Part shown: positions 25,642 through 35,359 of the stretch, one piece after another | Layout of the letters: each line of letters starts with the position of its first letter | How positions within the stretch are numbered: the first letter of the stretch is position 1 | Assembly (NCBI RefSeq): GCF_000282655.1 | Contig: NZ_AKIV01000018.1 | Span: 1-64,000 of the forward strand | Length of the DNA: 64,000 nt | Source: Polaromonas sp. CF318 | GTDB taxonomy: Bacteria > Pseudomonadota > Gammaproteobacteria > Burkholderiales > Burkholderiaceae_C | Direction: 5' to 3' | The notes under the pieces: generated by a model | What the model saw: the letters and a program-made list of their open reading frames with translations, nothing else | Databases searched by the model: none | What the model was told of the DNA's origin: nothing | Program-made: the position numbers and the translations under genes

Positions 25642-27642
25642 ATGAAGAACGACATGACAACCGAGACGGCAGCCGCGGCCCGCGTGCCGCCTGAACTGAT
25701 GCGGGAACGCAGCGCCCACCTGGCCCAGGTCGCCGCCGAGCTGAAGACCGAGCTCTTCGGCATCGACGACATCATCGACCGGGTGATCGAATCCCTGCGC
25801 GCCTGGTATGTGCTACCCCACATCATCCGCCGCCCGGTGATCGTCTGCCTCTGGGGCCTGACCGGCACCGGCAAGACCCAGCTCACGCGCAGCCTGGCGC
25901 AAAAGCTGGGCTTTTACGACCGTTTTGTTGAAGTGCAGATGGATGGCTTCAGCAACGGCAGCAGCTGGCGCAGCGCCGACTCCATCAGCGCCATGCTGGC
26001 GGAGTCCGGCATCGCCGAGGGCGAGCCCGGCATGCTGGTGCTCGACGAGTTCCAGCGTTTTCGCACCATCGACGAAAAAGGCAAGGACTTCGCCGTCAAG
26101 CGCTACCAGGACGTGTGGCAGCTGCTGTCCGACGGTCGCCTGCCGCCATCGCTGTCCTTTCTGCAGGAGCTTGAATCGTCGCTGGCCTACTCGCTGTACG
26201 AGCATGAGCGCGAAGAGCAGGCAGATGACAAGCCCGCGAAGGACGGCACTCCGCCCAAAAAAATGAAGTTTGCCCTCTCGCCCTACCAGGCCCAGGAGTT
26301 CAAGCAAAGCCTCAAGCTCAAGGAGCCGCTGCAGGAGATCATGACCTGGGCGCCCCAACAGCTGCAGGAGCGCATGCTGGCCTTCAGGGCGTCCACCGAG
26401 TCCTGGGAGACCGACTACAGCCGTCTGCTCATCATCGTCTCGGGCAACCTCGACGAGATGTACGAAGGCATGGCCCAGCGCGTGGAAGACTGCGACACCG
26501 ATGCCGACATCTTTCACACGATGACCAAAAAGCTGTCGATGATCGACGTCAAGAAGGCGCTGGGCGAACGCTTCAAGCCCGAGCAGATCGCGCGGCTGGG
26601 CAACAACCACGTGATCTACCCCTCGCTGAGCCAAGCCACCTATGAACGGCTGATCCGCGGCACCTGCGCGCGCTATGCCGATGAAATGCGGGCCGGCGCG
26701 GGCCTGTGCTTTGAGCTGCATGAATCGGTCTACCAGGGCATTTATGCCAATGCGGTGTTTCCGGCCCAGGGCACGCGCCCGCTGTTCTCGTCCATCCACG
26801 CCATCCTGAGCGCGCCGCTGGTCAATGCCGCGTTGTGGGCCCTGGAGCAAGGCGTGCCGGAGGACGCCACACTGTACGTCACCCTGGACACGGCCGCGCA
26901 ATCCCTGCGCGTTAGCCTGGGCAAGGACGGCGGGCCCGGCATCGCCTACCCCGTGCCGCTGGAGCTCAACCAGCTCAAGCAGCGCGCCAGCCCGGACTTC
27001 CGGGCCCTGCTGGCCGTGCACGAGGCGGGCCACGGCCTGGCCTACGCGCGGCTGTTCGGCCACGCGCCACAGGAACTCAAGATCAATGTGGCTTCTTTCG
27101 AGGGCGGCTACAACAGCTATGTGCGCATGAAGGCCGAGTCGCGGCAAAGCTGCCTGGACCGCCTCTGCGTGGGCCTGGCGGGCCGCGCCGCCGAGGCCCT
27201 GGTGTTCGGCGAGGACGCTTGCACCACCGGCAGCGAAAGCGACTTCAAGAACGCCACCGCGCTGGCCGCCCGTTTTGTGCGCCACTTCGGTTTCGGCAGC
27301 CGGCTCAGCCGCACCGACGTGGCCGACAGCATCGATGACAACCTCAACACCGACGTGGCGCCGACCAATGCCGAGATAGAAGCCCTGCTCGCGCAGGCCT
27401 ACGCGCGCGCCCGCGAACTGCTCGCGGCCGACTCGGCGCTGCTGCTGCAAATCGTGGACGAGCTGCTGGCGCAAGGCCAGGTCAGCAAGGAAAAAATGGC
27501 CGGCCTGCTGGGCGTGGGCATCGCGAGCGAGGAGCGCATGCTCATGCCCTATGCCGAGCAGCTCCAGGTGTTCAGCCTGCAGCACGAGCTGATGCGGCGG
27601 GTGCGTGGCGAGGCGGCGTCCCTGGAGGCGTCGCTTGAATGA
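25642..27642 (+). CDS. Soluble AAA+ ATPase fused to FtsH-type M41 zinc protease
   Basis: This 666-aa protein has two recognisable parts. The N-terminal AAA+ module has Walker A GLTGTGKT (72-79), Walker B MLVLDE (131-136), sensor-1 Asn269 in IIVSGN, and an ERFKPEQIARLGN stretch (309-321) of the Clp/HslU type, unlike the FtsH second region of homology. A linker domain (about 330-455) leads to an M41 peptidase with HEAGH at 460-464 and the downstream TTGSESDFKNAT motif, whose Asp534 is the expected third zinc ligand. There is no N-terminal membrane anchor, unlike FtsH. Role: probably a cytoplasmic ATP-dependent protease. Downstream, a strong hairpin separates it from a convergent operon. The ATG at 25654 is an alternative start. 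Confidence 0.85.
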   Translation: MKNDMTTETAAAARVPPELMRERSAHLAQVAAELKTELFGIDDIIDRVIESLRAWYVLPHIIRRPVIVCLWGLTGTGKTQLTRSLAQKLGFYDRFVEVQMDGFSNGSSWRSADSISAMLAESGIAEGEPGMLVLDEFQRFRTIDEKGKDFAVKRYQDVWQLLSDGRLPPSLSFLQELESSLAYSLYEHEREEQADDKPAKDGTPPKKMKFALSPYQAQEFKQSLKLKEPLQEIMTWAPQQLQERMLAFRASTESWETDYSRLLIIVSGNLDEMYEGMAQRVEDCDTDADIFHTMTKKLSMIDVKKALGERFKPEQIARLGNNHVIYPSLSQATYERLIRGTCARYADEMRAGAGLCFELHESVYQGIYANAVFPAQGTRPLFSSIHAILSAPLVNAALWALEQGVPEDATLYVTLDTAAQSLRVSLGKDGGPGIAYPVPLELNQLKQRASPDFRALLAVHEAGHGLAYARLFGHAPQELKINVASFEGGYNSYVRMKAESRQSCLDRLCVGLAGRAAEALVFGEDACTTGSESDFKNATALAARFVRHFGFGSRLSRTDVADSIDDNLNTDVAPTNAEIEALLAQAYARARELLAADSALLLQIVDELLAQGQVSKEKMAGLLGVGIASEERMLMPYAEQLQVFSLQHELMRRVRGEAASLEASLE

Positions 27643-27653
27643 CGCGCCTGGGC

Positions 27654-27693
27654 AAAAAAAAGCACGGGGGGCCGCCCGTGCGGCCCTCCGTGC
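27654..27693 (-). terminator. Strong intrinsic terminator of the ABC operon (minus strand)
   Basis: Eight A at 27654-27661 are followed by a near-perfect hairpin (27662-27693: GCACGG and GGGCCGC paired with GCGGCCC and CCGTGC, one extra base on each side). Read on the minus strand this is a stem followed by eight U. It serves the operon ending at 27730; it can also block readthrough from the convergent protease gene. Confidence 0.85.
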
Positions 27694-27729
27694 CCAATTT
27701 CCACCAACGGAAACCTTTAACGGTCGTGC

Positions 27730-28590
27730 TCAACCCTTGGCCGGATGCTCCTTGACGCGGCTGACCAGCTGCGTCGGGTTCACAAAGCGCAGCGCGATCA
27801 GCAGCCACAGCACCGTGATCGCCATGTAGATCATGGCCATGGCGTCCACCGACTGCCCGGCGCGCACACCCGCGGCGAAGACCGCGTAGTAGAGCGCGAC
27901 CACCAGGGTCTGGGTGTCGGGCCCCGCCACCAGGAAAGTCAGCTCGAACATGGCTACCGTGCGCACCAGCACCAGCAGGCCGGCCGCCAGCACGCCGGGC
28001 GCCAGCAGCGGCACCAGGGTGTAGAGGAACATCTGCCGCGTGTTGGCGCCGAAGACGCGCGCGGCCGATTCGATGTTGGTGTCCACCTGCTCGACGAAGG
28101 GCGTCATCACCAGGATCACGAACGGCAGGGCCGGGATCATGTTGGCGATGATCACGCCCGGCAAGGTGCCGGCCAGGTGCAGCTGGTACATCACCGTGGC
28201 CAGCGGAATGCCGTAGGTGATGGGCGGCACCATGAGCGGCAGCAGGAACAGCAGCGTGAGCAGCTTCTTGCCGCGAAAGTCCTTGCGCGCCAGCGTGTAG
28301 GCCGCCGGCACGCCGATCAGCAGCGACAAAAAGACCACCGAGAACACCACCACCACGGTGACCACCAGCACATGGCTGAGCTGGAACTCCTTCCAGGCCG
28401 ACACATACCAGGCCGTGGTGTAGGCCTCGGGCAGCCAGGTGCCCAGCCAGCGCGTGGCCACCGAGTTGGTGGCGACCGCGAGGATCAGCAGGCCGACGTT
28501 GACCAGGAAGAAGGCGATGAGGCCCCAGACCAGCGCGCGCCAGGCGCGGTCGCGCAGCGGATGGGGATCGTGTTGTGCTGCGGCGCTCAT
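27730..28590 (-). CDS. ABC transporter permease, PotC/iron-type family
   Basis: This 286-aa inner-membrane permease has six hydrophobic helices. The family EAA loop (ESAARVFGANTRQMFLYTLV, then PLLAPG) lies near residues 173-199 and docks with the ATPase. The first cytoplasmic residues are charged. It overlaps the upstream permease gene by four bases (stop and start at 28587-28590). It is the last gene of an importer with 28587-29474 (second permease), 29476-30579 (ATPase) and 30651-31823 (binding protein), embedded in a sugar-acid gene cluster. Confidence 0.9.
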   Translation of the reverse strand: MSAAAQHDPHPLRDRAWRALVWGLIAFFLVNVGLLILAVATNSVATRWLGTWLPEAYTTAWYVSAWKEFQLSHVLVVTVVVVFSVVFLSLLIGVPAAYTLARKDFRGKKLLTLLFLLPLMVPPITYGIPLATVMYQLHLAGTLPGVIIANMIPALPFVILVMTPFVEQVDTNIESAARVFGANTRQMFLYTLVPLLAPGVLAAGLLVLVRTVAMFELTFLVAGPDTQTLVVALYYAVFAAGVRAGQSVDAMAMIYMAITVLWLLIALRFVNPTQLVSRVKEHPAKG

Positions 28591-29474
28591 CCCTTGCCTC
28601 CGGTGACGGGGCCGCGGTAAAACAGCCGGCGCAGGCCCAGCGCGGCGGCGACGATGGCCAGTTGGGCCAGGCCCATGATCATGGCGACGGCCGAGGCCAG
28701 CGAGTAGTCGTACTGCTCAAAAGCCGCTTCGTAGGCCGCGATGGCGATGACGCGCGTGGTGCCGGCCGGCGAACCCAGCAGCACCGCGGACGGGAAGACC
28801 GAAAAGGCCTGCACAAAACTCAGGCAGAAGGCCATGACCAGGCCCGGCGTCAGCAGCGGCAGGTAGATGTAGCGAAAACGGTTCCAGCCGTCTGCGCCCA
28901 GCGTGGCCGCGGCGCGCGGCAGCGCCGGGTCTATGCCGGTGATGTAGGACAGGATCAACAGGTAGGCAAACGGGAAACCGGTGATGACCAGCGAAATCAG
29001 CACGCCCCAGTAGTTGTGCGTCAGGCGTATCGAGCCCTCATACAGGTTCAGCCACTGCAACGCCTGCGCCAGCCAGCCGCGCGGGCCGAAGTAGGTCAGC
29101 ATGCCCTCGGCAATCAGCACCGTGCCCAGCGTGAGTGGCACCACCAGCAAGGTGGACAGCAGGCGCTGGTAAGGGCTTTTGACCCGTGTGGCATAGGCGA
29201 TGGCGAGTGCGAAGCCGACATTGATCAGCGTGGCCGGCAGCGCCAGCTGCATGGTGTTGCCAATGGTTTTCCACAAGTCCTGCGTCTGGAAGAAGTGGAT
29301 GTAGTTCTCAAACACCCCGCCCTGCGCCGGCTGGAAGGACAGCAGCAGGCCGTAGGCGAAGGGGTAGACAAAAAACATGATCATCACCGCGGCCGCCGGC
29401 GCGACCAGCATCACGGCCGGGTCCAGCGGCGGTCGCGCGTGGGCAGCCGGCGAAGGCGTGGCGGGTGTGGCCAT
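28587..29474 (-). CDS. ABC transporter permease, PotB-type
   Basis: This 295-aa protein begins MATPATPSPAAHARPPLDPA. It has six predicted helices, the first at about 27-48 (LVAPAAAVMIMFFVYPFAYG). The EAA loop reads PRAAATLGADGWNRFRYIYL. The start at 29474 lies one base after the ATPase stop, while a longer open frame overlaps the ATPase gene and is rejected. It pairs with the permease at 27730-28590 to form the heterodimeric channel of the importer. Confidence 0.9.
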   Translation of the reverse strand: MATPATPSPAAHARPPLDPAVMLVAPAAAVMIMFFVYPFAYGLLLSFQPAQGGVFENYIHFFQTQDLWKTIGNTMQLALPATLINVGFALAIAYATRVKSPYQRLLSTLLVVPLTLGTVLIAEGMLTYFGPRGWLAQALQWLNLYEGSIRLTHNYWGVLISLVITGFPFAYLLILSYITGIDPALPRAAATLGADGWNRFRYIYLPLLTPGLVMAFCLSFVQAFSVFPSAVLLGSPAGTTRVIAIAAYEAAFEQYDYSLASAVAMIMGLAQLAIVAAALGLRRLFYRGPVTGGKG

Positions 29475-29475
29475 C

Positions 29476-30579
<1,104 letters not shown>

Positions 30580-30603
30580 GTCAAAAACCTTTTGTTCTAT
30601 CTA

Positions 30604-30646
30604 CTCCCTCTCCCCCCGGGAGAGGGAGCAAGACCCTGCAGGGTCT
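30604..30646. other. Two adjacent palindromes between binding-protein and ATPase genes
   Basis: CTCCCTCTCCC (30604-30614) and GGGAGAGGGAG (30618-30628) form an 11-bp perfect stem with a 3-base loop. Directly next to it AGACCCTGCAGGGTCT (30631-30646) is a perfect 16-bp palindrome. Neither has a U-run. In this position, just after a periplasmic binding-protein gene, such hairpins commonly protect the upstream message and lower expression of downstream subunits. Confidence 0.6.
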
Positions 30647-30650
30647 CGCC

Positions 30651-31823
30651 TTACTTCCCTTTGCCGGAGCCGATCTCCTGGTCCCACTTCTTGAACGCCG
30701 CCACCATGGCCTTGTCATCCAGCGGCTGGGTGTGTGGCTGCTTGGCGATCCAGTCGGCGTATTCGGGGCGGCCGTATTCCTTGATGATGTCCTGGCTCTT
30801 TTGCGGCGCCGCGCTCAGCGGCACGTTTTTCACGGCCGGGCCGGGGTAGAAGTAGCCGGCGTCATAGGTCAGCGCCTGCTGTTCCGGCTTGAGCAAATAA
30901 GCCATCAGCTCCATCACGGCCGCCTGGCGCGCGGGCGGCAGGCCTTTGGGCACGGCCATGTAGTGAGCGTCGTTGACCCAGGTGAAGCCATTGAGCGCCG
31001 CCACCTTGAACTGCTTGGGCACCACGCCCAGCGCGCGCGGGTTGATGTCCCAGCCGGTCACGGTGACCGTCATGTCGCGCGAACCTTCGCCAAGCTCCTT
31101 CATCACGGCGCCGGTGCCTGTGGGGTAGTACTCGATGCAGCTGTTGAGTTCCTTGAGGTAAGCCCAGGTCTTGTCCCAGCCGGCCAGCGGTTCCTTGGGG
31201 TCCTTGTCGCCCAGCAGGTAGGGCAGGCCCATCAGGAAGGTGCGTCCCGGGCCCGAGTTGGCGGGGCGCGCGTAAATCAGTTTGTTGGGGTTGGCCTTGC
31301 ACCAGGCCAGCAGTTCGGCCGGCGTCTTGGGCGGCGCCTTGACCTTGTCGGGGTTGTACTCGAGCAGCGGGCCCGCGGGCATATAGGTCACCATGACGGC
31401 CTGGCCGTTGGCCAGGTCCTGCATCTTGCGGGCGCTGGGCAGGTAGTTGTCCATCAGGTTGGGAAACTTGGCGGCATGCGCGGGCAGCATGGGCTCCCAG
31501 AGGTTGAGCGCCATGCCGGCGGCCAGCGCGTCGGTGCCGGTCAGCACCAGGTCGATGTCGGTGCGGCCTGCCGCCTGCATGGCGCGGATTTTTCCGGGCA
31601 GCTCGGGCGCGGGCGCCTTGGTGAAGGTGATGCGCGAGACCAGGTTGGGGTTTTTCGCCGCGAAACTTTCCAGCGCCTCCTGCGTGAGCGCCAGGTTGCC
31701 GGCCACGTCAACGACGTTGAGCGTCACGGGCTGCGCATGGGCCGCGCCCGCGAGCGCTGCCAGGATACCGCCGGCCCGCAGGCCCCCTCCCAGGCGGGAC
31801 ATCAAATGTTTGAACTTCGTCAT
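30651..31823 (-). CDS. ABC transporter extracellular substrate-binding protein
   Basis: This 390-aa protein begins MTKFKHLMSRLGGG and has a signal peptide ending GAAHAQ. The mature part shows a family-1 type extracellular binding fold: an early VTLNVVDVAGN strand, DIDLVLTGTDAL, TYMPAGPLLEYNPDKV and a late MAVPKGLPPARQ segment. The start is chosen for GGAGA at 7 bases upstream. Substrate is unknown; the next gene upstream encodes a glucarate-dehydratase-like enzyme, so a hexarate or a similar acid is plausible. It heads the four importer genes on the minus strand. Confidence 0.88.
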   Translation of the reverse strand: MTKFKHLMSRLGGGLRAGGILAALAGAAHAQPVTLNVVDVAGNLALTQEALESFAAKNPNLVSRITFTKAPAPELPGKIRAMQAAGRTDIDLVLTGTDALAAGMALNLWEPMLPAHAAKFPNLMDNYLPSARKMQDLANGQAVMVTYMPAGPLLEYNPDKVKAPPKTPAELLAWCKANPNKLIYARPANSGPGRTFLMGLPYLLGDKDPKEPLAGWDKTWAYLKELNSCIEYYPTGTGAVMKELGEGSRDMTVTVTGWDINPRALGVVPKQFKVAALNGFTWVNDAHYMAVPKGLPPARQAAVMELMAYLLKPEQQALTYDAGYFYPGPAVKNVPLSAAPQKSQDIIKEYGRPEYADWIAKQPHTQPLDDKAMVAAFKKWDQEIGSGKGK

Positions 31824-31880
31824 GGTCTTGTCTCCTTCGTTGTTGCTGTGGACTGAAAACACGAGGCTCGTGGCGGCCTC

Positions 31881-33161
31881 TTAAAAACGCGGGCTGGTGC
31901 CGGAAAACCCCGGCTGGTACTTGCGCATCTGCGCCAGGTCGTTGCGATTGCGTATGCCGCAATCGAGGTACTGCTGGTGCAGTTCGACCAGTTTGGCCGG
32001 GTCGAGTTCCACGCCCAGGCCCGGGGCTGTCGGCACCCTGACAGCGCCCTGCTCAAATTGGATGCGGCCGCCCTTGATGACTTCTTCCTCCTGCCACGGA
32101 TAGTGCGTGTCGCAGGCATAGGTCAGGTTGGGAATGGCGGCCGCCGCATGCGTCATGGCCATCAGGCTGATGCCCAGGTGCGAGTTCGAGTGCATGGACA
32201 TGCCCATGCCGAAGACCTCGCACATGCGGGCCAGCGAGGCCGTGGCGCGCAGGCCGCCCCAGTAGTGGTGGTCCGACAGGAGGATCTTCACCGCGCCCAG
32301 CGAAGCATTGCGGCGGAATTCGTCCATGGTGGTGACCACCATATTGGTGGCCAGCGGGCTGCGGCAATGTTTGCCGAGTTCAGCCATGCCTTCCAGGCCC
32401 GGGGTCGGGTCTTCGTAGTATTCGAGCAGTTCGTCAAGCTCGGGCGCGGCGTCTATGCTCGTCTGCAGCGACCAGTTGGCGTTCGGGTCCAGGCGCAGCG
32501 GATGCGTCGGGAAGGCTTTGCGCAAGGCCTTGATGCCGGCAATCTCCTCAGCCGGCGTGAACACGCCGCCCTTGAGCTTGATGCTTTTAAAACCGTACTG
32601 GCCCACCATGGCCTGGGCCTGCTTCACCAGTTGCTCCGGCGTCAGCGCCTCGCCCCAGGCGTCGGGCGCATAGGGCTTCTCCACGTGCTCGGCATATTTG
32701 TAGAACAGGTAGGCGCTGTAGGGCACGGTATCGCGCACCGCGCCGCCCAGCAGGTCGCAGATCGGCAGCTTCAGCAGCTGGCCCTGCAGGTCCAGCATCG
32801 CGACTTCGAGCGCGCTGATCACCTTCTCGGCATTCTTGGCGGTGTGCGAGCCCGGGGCGAGCTCAAACTGCACACCACCGCCCTGCCCCGGCTTGATGCT
32901 GGCGCGCACGCGCTGCTCCATCAGGTTGAGGTCAAAAGGCGACAGGCCCACGGCCAGCGCGCGCGCCTGCTCCAGCGCCAGCAGCATGGGCGCATCGCCA
33001 TAGGTTTCGGCAATGCCGAGGCGGCCGTCGGAGGTTTCCAGTTCAATGATGCTGCGCAGGGCCCAGGGTTCGTGGATGCCGCTGGCGTTGAGCAGCGGCC
33101 CGTCGCGAAAGGCGATGGGCGTGACGCGGGCGTGCGTGATGCGGATGTCTTTGTTTCTCAT
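31881..33161 (-). CDS. Glucarate-dehydratase-like enolase-superfamily enzyme
   Basis: This 426-aa protein of the glucarate dehydratase branch of the enolase superfamily shows SIKLKGG (KxK base motif), RLDPNANW with Asp and Asn of the metal site, YYEDPTPG with the metal-binding Glu, LSDHHYWGG and MSMHSNSHLG, whose His is the second catalytic base. These enzymes dehydrate D-glucarate or L-idarate to 5-keto-4-deoxyglucarate. It lies between a Bug receptor (4 bases upstream) and the ABC binding protein, so uptake and first catabolic step are encoded together. Closest alternatives are other hexarate dehydratases. Confidence 0.88.
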   Translation of the reverse strand: MRNKDIRITHARVTPIAFRDGPLLNASGIHEPWALRSIIELETSDGRLGIAETYGDAPMLLALEQARALAVGLSPFDLNLMEQRVRASIKPGQGGGVQFELAPGSHTAKNAEKVISALEVAMLDLQGQLLKLPICDLLGGAVRDTVPYSAYLFYKYAEHVEKPYAPDAWGEALTPEQLVKQAQAMVGQYGFKSIKLKGGVFTPAEEIAGIKALRKAFPTHPLRLDPNANWSLQTSIDAAPELDELLEYYEDPTPGLEGMAELGKHCRSPLATNMVVTTMDEFRRNASLGAVKILLSDHHYWGGLRATASLARMCEVFGMGMSMHSNSHLGISLMAMTHAAAAIPNLTYACDTHYPWQEEEVIKGGRIQFEQGAVRVPTAPGLGVELDPAKLVELHQQYLDCGIRNRNDLAQMRKYQPGFSGTSPRF

Positions 33162-33164
33162 GTG

Positions 33165-34178
33165 TCAGCTTGCCGTGGCTCCGGATTTCTTGACCAGTTC
33201 GGCCCAGCGCGCGATTTCGCTCTTCATGTGGGCGGCCAGCTCGTCGGGCGAGCTTGCGACGATTTCCATGCCCAGCTGGTCGTGCAGCTTGGCGACCACG
33301 TCGGGTGTCTTCAGGATTTTGGTGATCTCGGCGTTGAGGCGCTGCACGATGGGCCGCGGCGTGCCCTTGGGCGCATAGACCGCCTGCCAGGAGGACATCT
33401 CGAACTTCGCGATGCCCGACTCCATCATGGTGGGCAACTCGGGCGCCAGCGCGATGCGTTTGGCCGTGGTGACGGCCAGCAGCTTGAGCTTGCCGGCCTG
33501 CACGAGCGAGACGGCGGCCGTCATCTGGTCGAACATGAAGGGCACCTGGCCGGCCACCACATCCATCATCGCGGGCGGCGTGCCCTTGTAGGCCACGTGC
33601 GAGAGCGGCACGCCTATCAGCTCGGCGAACATCTCGCCGGCCAGGTGGGTGGAGGTGCCCGCGCCCGAGGAGGCGAAGTAGCGCTTGCTCGGGTCGCGCT
33701 TGAGCAGCGCCACCAGGTCGGCCACCGAGTTCAGCCCCAGCGCCGGGTTGACGATGAGCACATTGGGCAGCATGGCCACCAGCGAGACCGGCTCGAAATC
33801 CTTCACCGGGTCGTAAGGCAGGTTTTTATAGAGGCTGGCATTGATGGCGTGGGTGCTGATGGTGCCGCCCAGCAGCGTGTAGCCGTCGGCCTTGGCCTTG
33901 GCGACATAGCCCGCGCCCACGGCACCGGCCGCGCCGGGTTTGTTGTCGACCACCACCGGCTGGCCCAGGCTGTCCGAGAGTTTTTGCGACAGGGTGCGGC
34001 CTATGACGTCGGTGGAACCGCCCGGCGTGAAAGGCACGACATAAGAAATCGGCTTGGTGGGCCAGCCCGGCGTGGCGATGTCGGCGGCCAGCGCGCGCAA
34101 CGGCGAGGCGGAAAGTGCCGTAAGGCCCAGGCCGCCGAGGTTGCCCAGCGCCTTGCGGCGCGTGAAGTGAGTGCTCAT
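33165..34178 (-). CDS. Bug/TctC-family tripartite tricarboxylate receptor
   Basis: This 337-aa periplasmic receptor begins MSTHFTRRKALGNLGGLGLT, a Tat-like signal. The mature part has Bug-family motifs: WPTKPISYVVPFTPGGSTD, VVDNKPGAAGAVGAGYVAK, YKGTPPAMMDVVAGQV and a C-terminal SSPDELAAHMKSEIARW. Bug proteins bind small carboxylates. No TctA/TctB partner genes are adjacent, which is usual for orphan Bug receptors in Burkholderiales. It is the first structural gene after the LacI-type regulator, and a palindromic operator lies 51 bases upstream. Confidence 0.92.
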   Translation of the reverse strand: MSTHFTRRKALGNLGGLGLTALSASPLRALAADIATPGWPTKPISYVVPFTPGGSTDVIGRTLSQKLSDSLGQPVVVDNKPGAAGAVGAGYVAKAKADGYTLLGGTISTHAINASLYKNLPYDPVKDFEPVSLVAMLPNVLIVNPALGLNSVADLVALLKRDPSKRYFASSGAGTSTHLAGEMFAELIGVPLSHVAYKGTPPAMMDVVAGQVPFMFDQMTAAVSLVQAGKLKLLAVTTAKRIALAPELPTMMESGIAKFEMSSWQAVYAPKGTPRPIVQRLNAEITKILKTPDVVAKLHDQLGMEIVASSPDELAAHMKSEIARWAELVKKSGATAS

Positions 34179-34228
34179 CCTGATGTCTCCTGGTATTTAT
34201 GCTTCGATCGCGCCCTTGATTGTCATTA

Positions 34229-34242
34229 TGTTAGCGCTAACA
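34229..34242. promoter_or_regulatory. LacI-family operator upstream of the sugar-acid operon
   Basis: TGTTAGCGCTAACA is a perfect 14-bp palindrome with the central CG step typical of LacI/GalR operators. It stands 51 bases upstream of the Bug receptor gene, between it and the LacI-type regulator gene. A second close copy lies in front of the regulator (35331-35344). Confidence 0.85.
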
Positions 34243-34279
34243 AATCAGGATGTTAAAGAGCAAAACCAGGCCCGTCAAG

Positions 34280-35323
34280 TCAGGCGCTGGCTCTTTCGAC
34301 TATGGAAAACCCGAGGTCCCTGACCTTGGGGCCGGGGTCCAGGCCCTCGACGCGGTCCAGGATGAAACGCGCGGCCTGCCGGCCTATGGAGGTGCCGTCT
34401 ATGCGCACCGTGCTGAGCGCCGGGTGGGTGTGGGCCGCAAACGGCATGTCGCCAAAACCCATGACCGCCACGTCGCCCGGAACACTCATGCCCATGGCCT
34501 GCATTTCGGTGATCACGCCCTGCGCGATCACGTCCGAGCCGCAGAACACCACGTCGGTTTCGGGATGCTCGGCCCACAGCTGCGCAAAGCCGGATCGGCC
34601 GTTGGCCAGCGAGGAAGGCGCCGGCACCATGCAGGCCGGGATCGCGGCCACGCCCAGGGCCGCGAAGCGCTGCTCGAAACCCGAGCGCCGCAGCATGGCG
34701 CGCTGGTCGTCGGCGGTGATCAGCGCCGGCCTGCGATAGCCCTTGCGATAGAGGTAGTCGGCCACCTCGGCGCCGGCTTTTTCCTGGGAAAAGCCCACGA
34801 TCATGTCGATGGGCGTGGGCGTGATGTCCCAGGTCTCGACGATGGGAATGCCCGAGGCCAGCAGGCGCTTGCGCCCTTCGGGTGAATGCATGATGCCGGT
34901 CAGCACGATGCCGTCGGGCCGCCGGCCGACGATGGCGTCGATCAGCGCGTCCTCGCGCGCGCCGCTGTAGCCGCTTTGCCCCAGGATCAGCTGGCAGCCG
35001 GCCTCGGCCAGCGCGTCGGTCAGCGCCTGTATGGTTTCCAGGAACACCGGGCCGGCGATGGTGGGCACCAGGGCCGCCACCAGCCGGCTGCGGTTGGAGG
35101 CCAGGCCGCCGGCCACCAGGTTGGGCACATAGCCGCTGCGCGCAATCGCACTGCGCACGCGCTCCAGGGTTTCGGGCGACACCGCCGCCGGCGTATTGAG
35201 CGCGCGCGACACCGTGATGGCCGACACGCCGGCCAGGCTGGCCACGTCGCTCAGGGTGATGCCGCCGGTTCCGGGGCGCGGGGCGCGCTTGGCCTTGCGC
35301 AGCGTCTCAGAGGGTGATTTCAT
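34280..35323 (-). CDS. LacI/GntR-type transcriptional regulator
   Basis: This 347-aa regulator has a LacI-type helix-turn-helix at residues 22-42 (ITLSDVASLAGVSAITVSRA) and a hinge helix LVAGGLASNRS. A periplasmic-binding-protein-like effector domain follows, from about residue 70 to the end. It probably represses the downstream minus-strand operon (Bug receptor, dehydratase, ABC importer) and itself, since palindromes of one motif lie before both. Likely effector: a sugar acid or its breakdown product. Confidence 0.92.
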   Translation of the reverse strand: MKSPSETLRKAKRAPRPGTGGITLSDVASLAGVSAITVSRALNTPAAVSPETLERVRSAIARSGYVPNLVAGGLASNRSRLVAALVPTIAGPVFLETIQALTDALAEAGCQLILGQSGYSGAREDALIDAIVGRRPDGIVLTGIMHSPEGRKRLLASGIPIVETWDITPTPIDMIVGFSQEKAGAEVADYLYRKGYRRPALITADDQRAMLRRSGFEQRFAALGVAAIPACMVPAPSSLANGRSGFAQLWAEHPETDVVFCGSDVIAQGVITEMQAMGMSVPGDVAVMGFGDMPFAAHTHPALSTVRIDGTSIGRQAARFILDRVEGLDPGPKVRDLGFSIVERASA

Positions 35324-35330
35324 GCCCGGA

Positions 35331-35344
35331 TGTTAACGCTAACT
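35331..35344. promoter_or_regulatory. LacI-family operator in front of the regulator gene
   Basis: TGTTAACGCTAACT matches the perfect operator at 34229-34242 at 12 of 14 positions. It lies only 8 bases before the regulator's start codon, where bound protein would block transcription or translation of its own gene. Autoregulation is inferred. Confidence 0.75.
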
Positions 35345-35359
35345 TGAAGGGGATCGCGC

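Noticed and set aside
31977-34256. Plus-strand open frame of 759 codons
   Set aside because: It runs antisense to the dehydratase and Bug genes and is rich in His, Arg and Gly without any motif.
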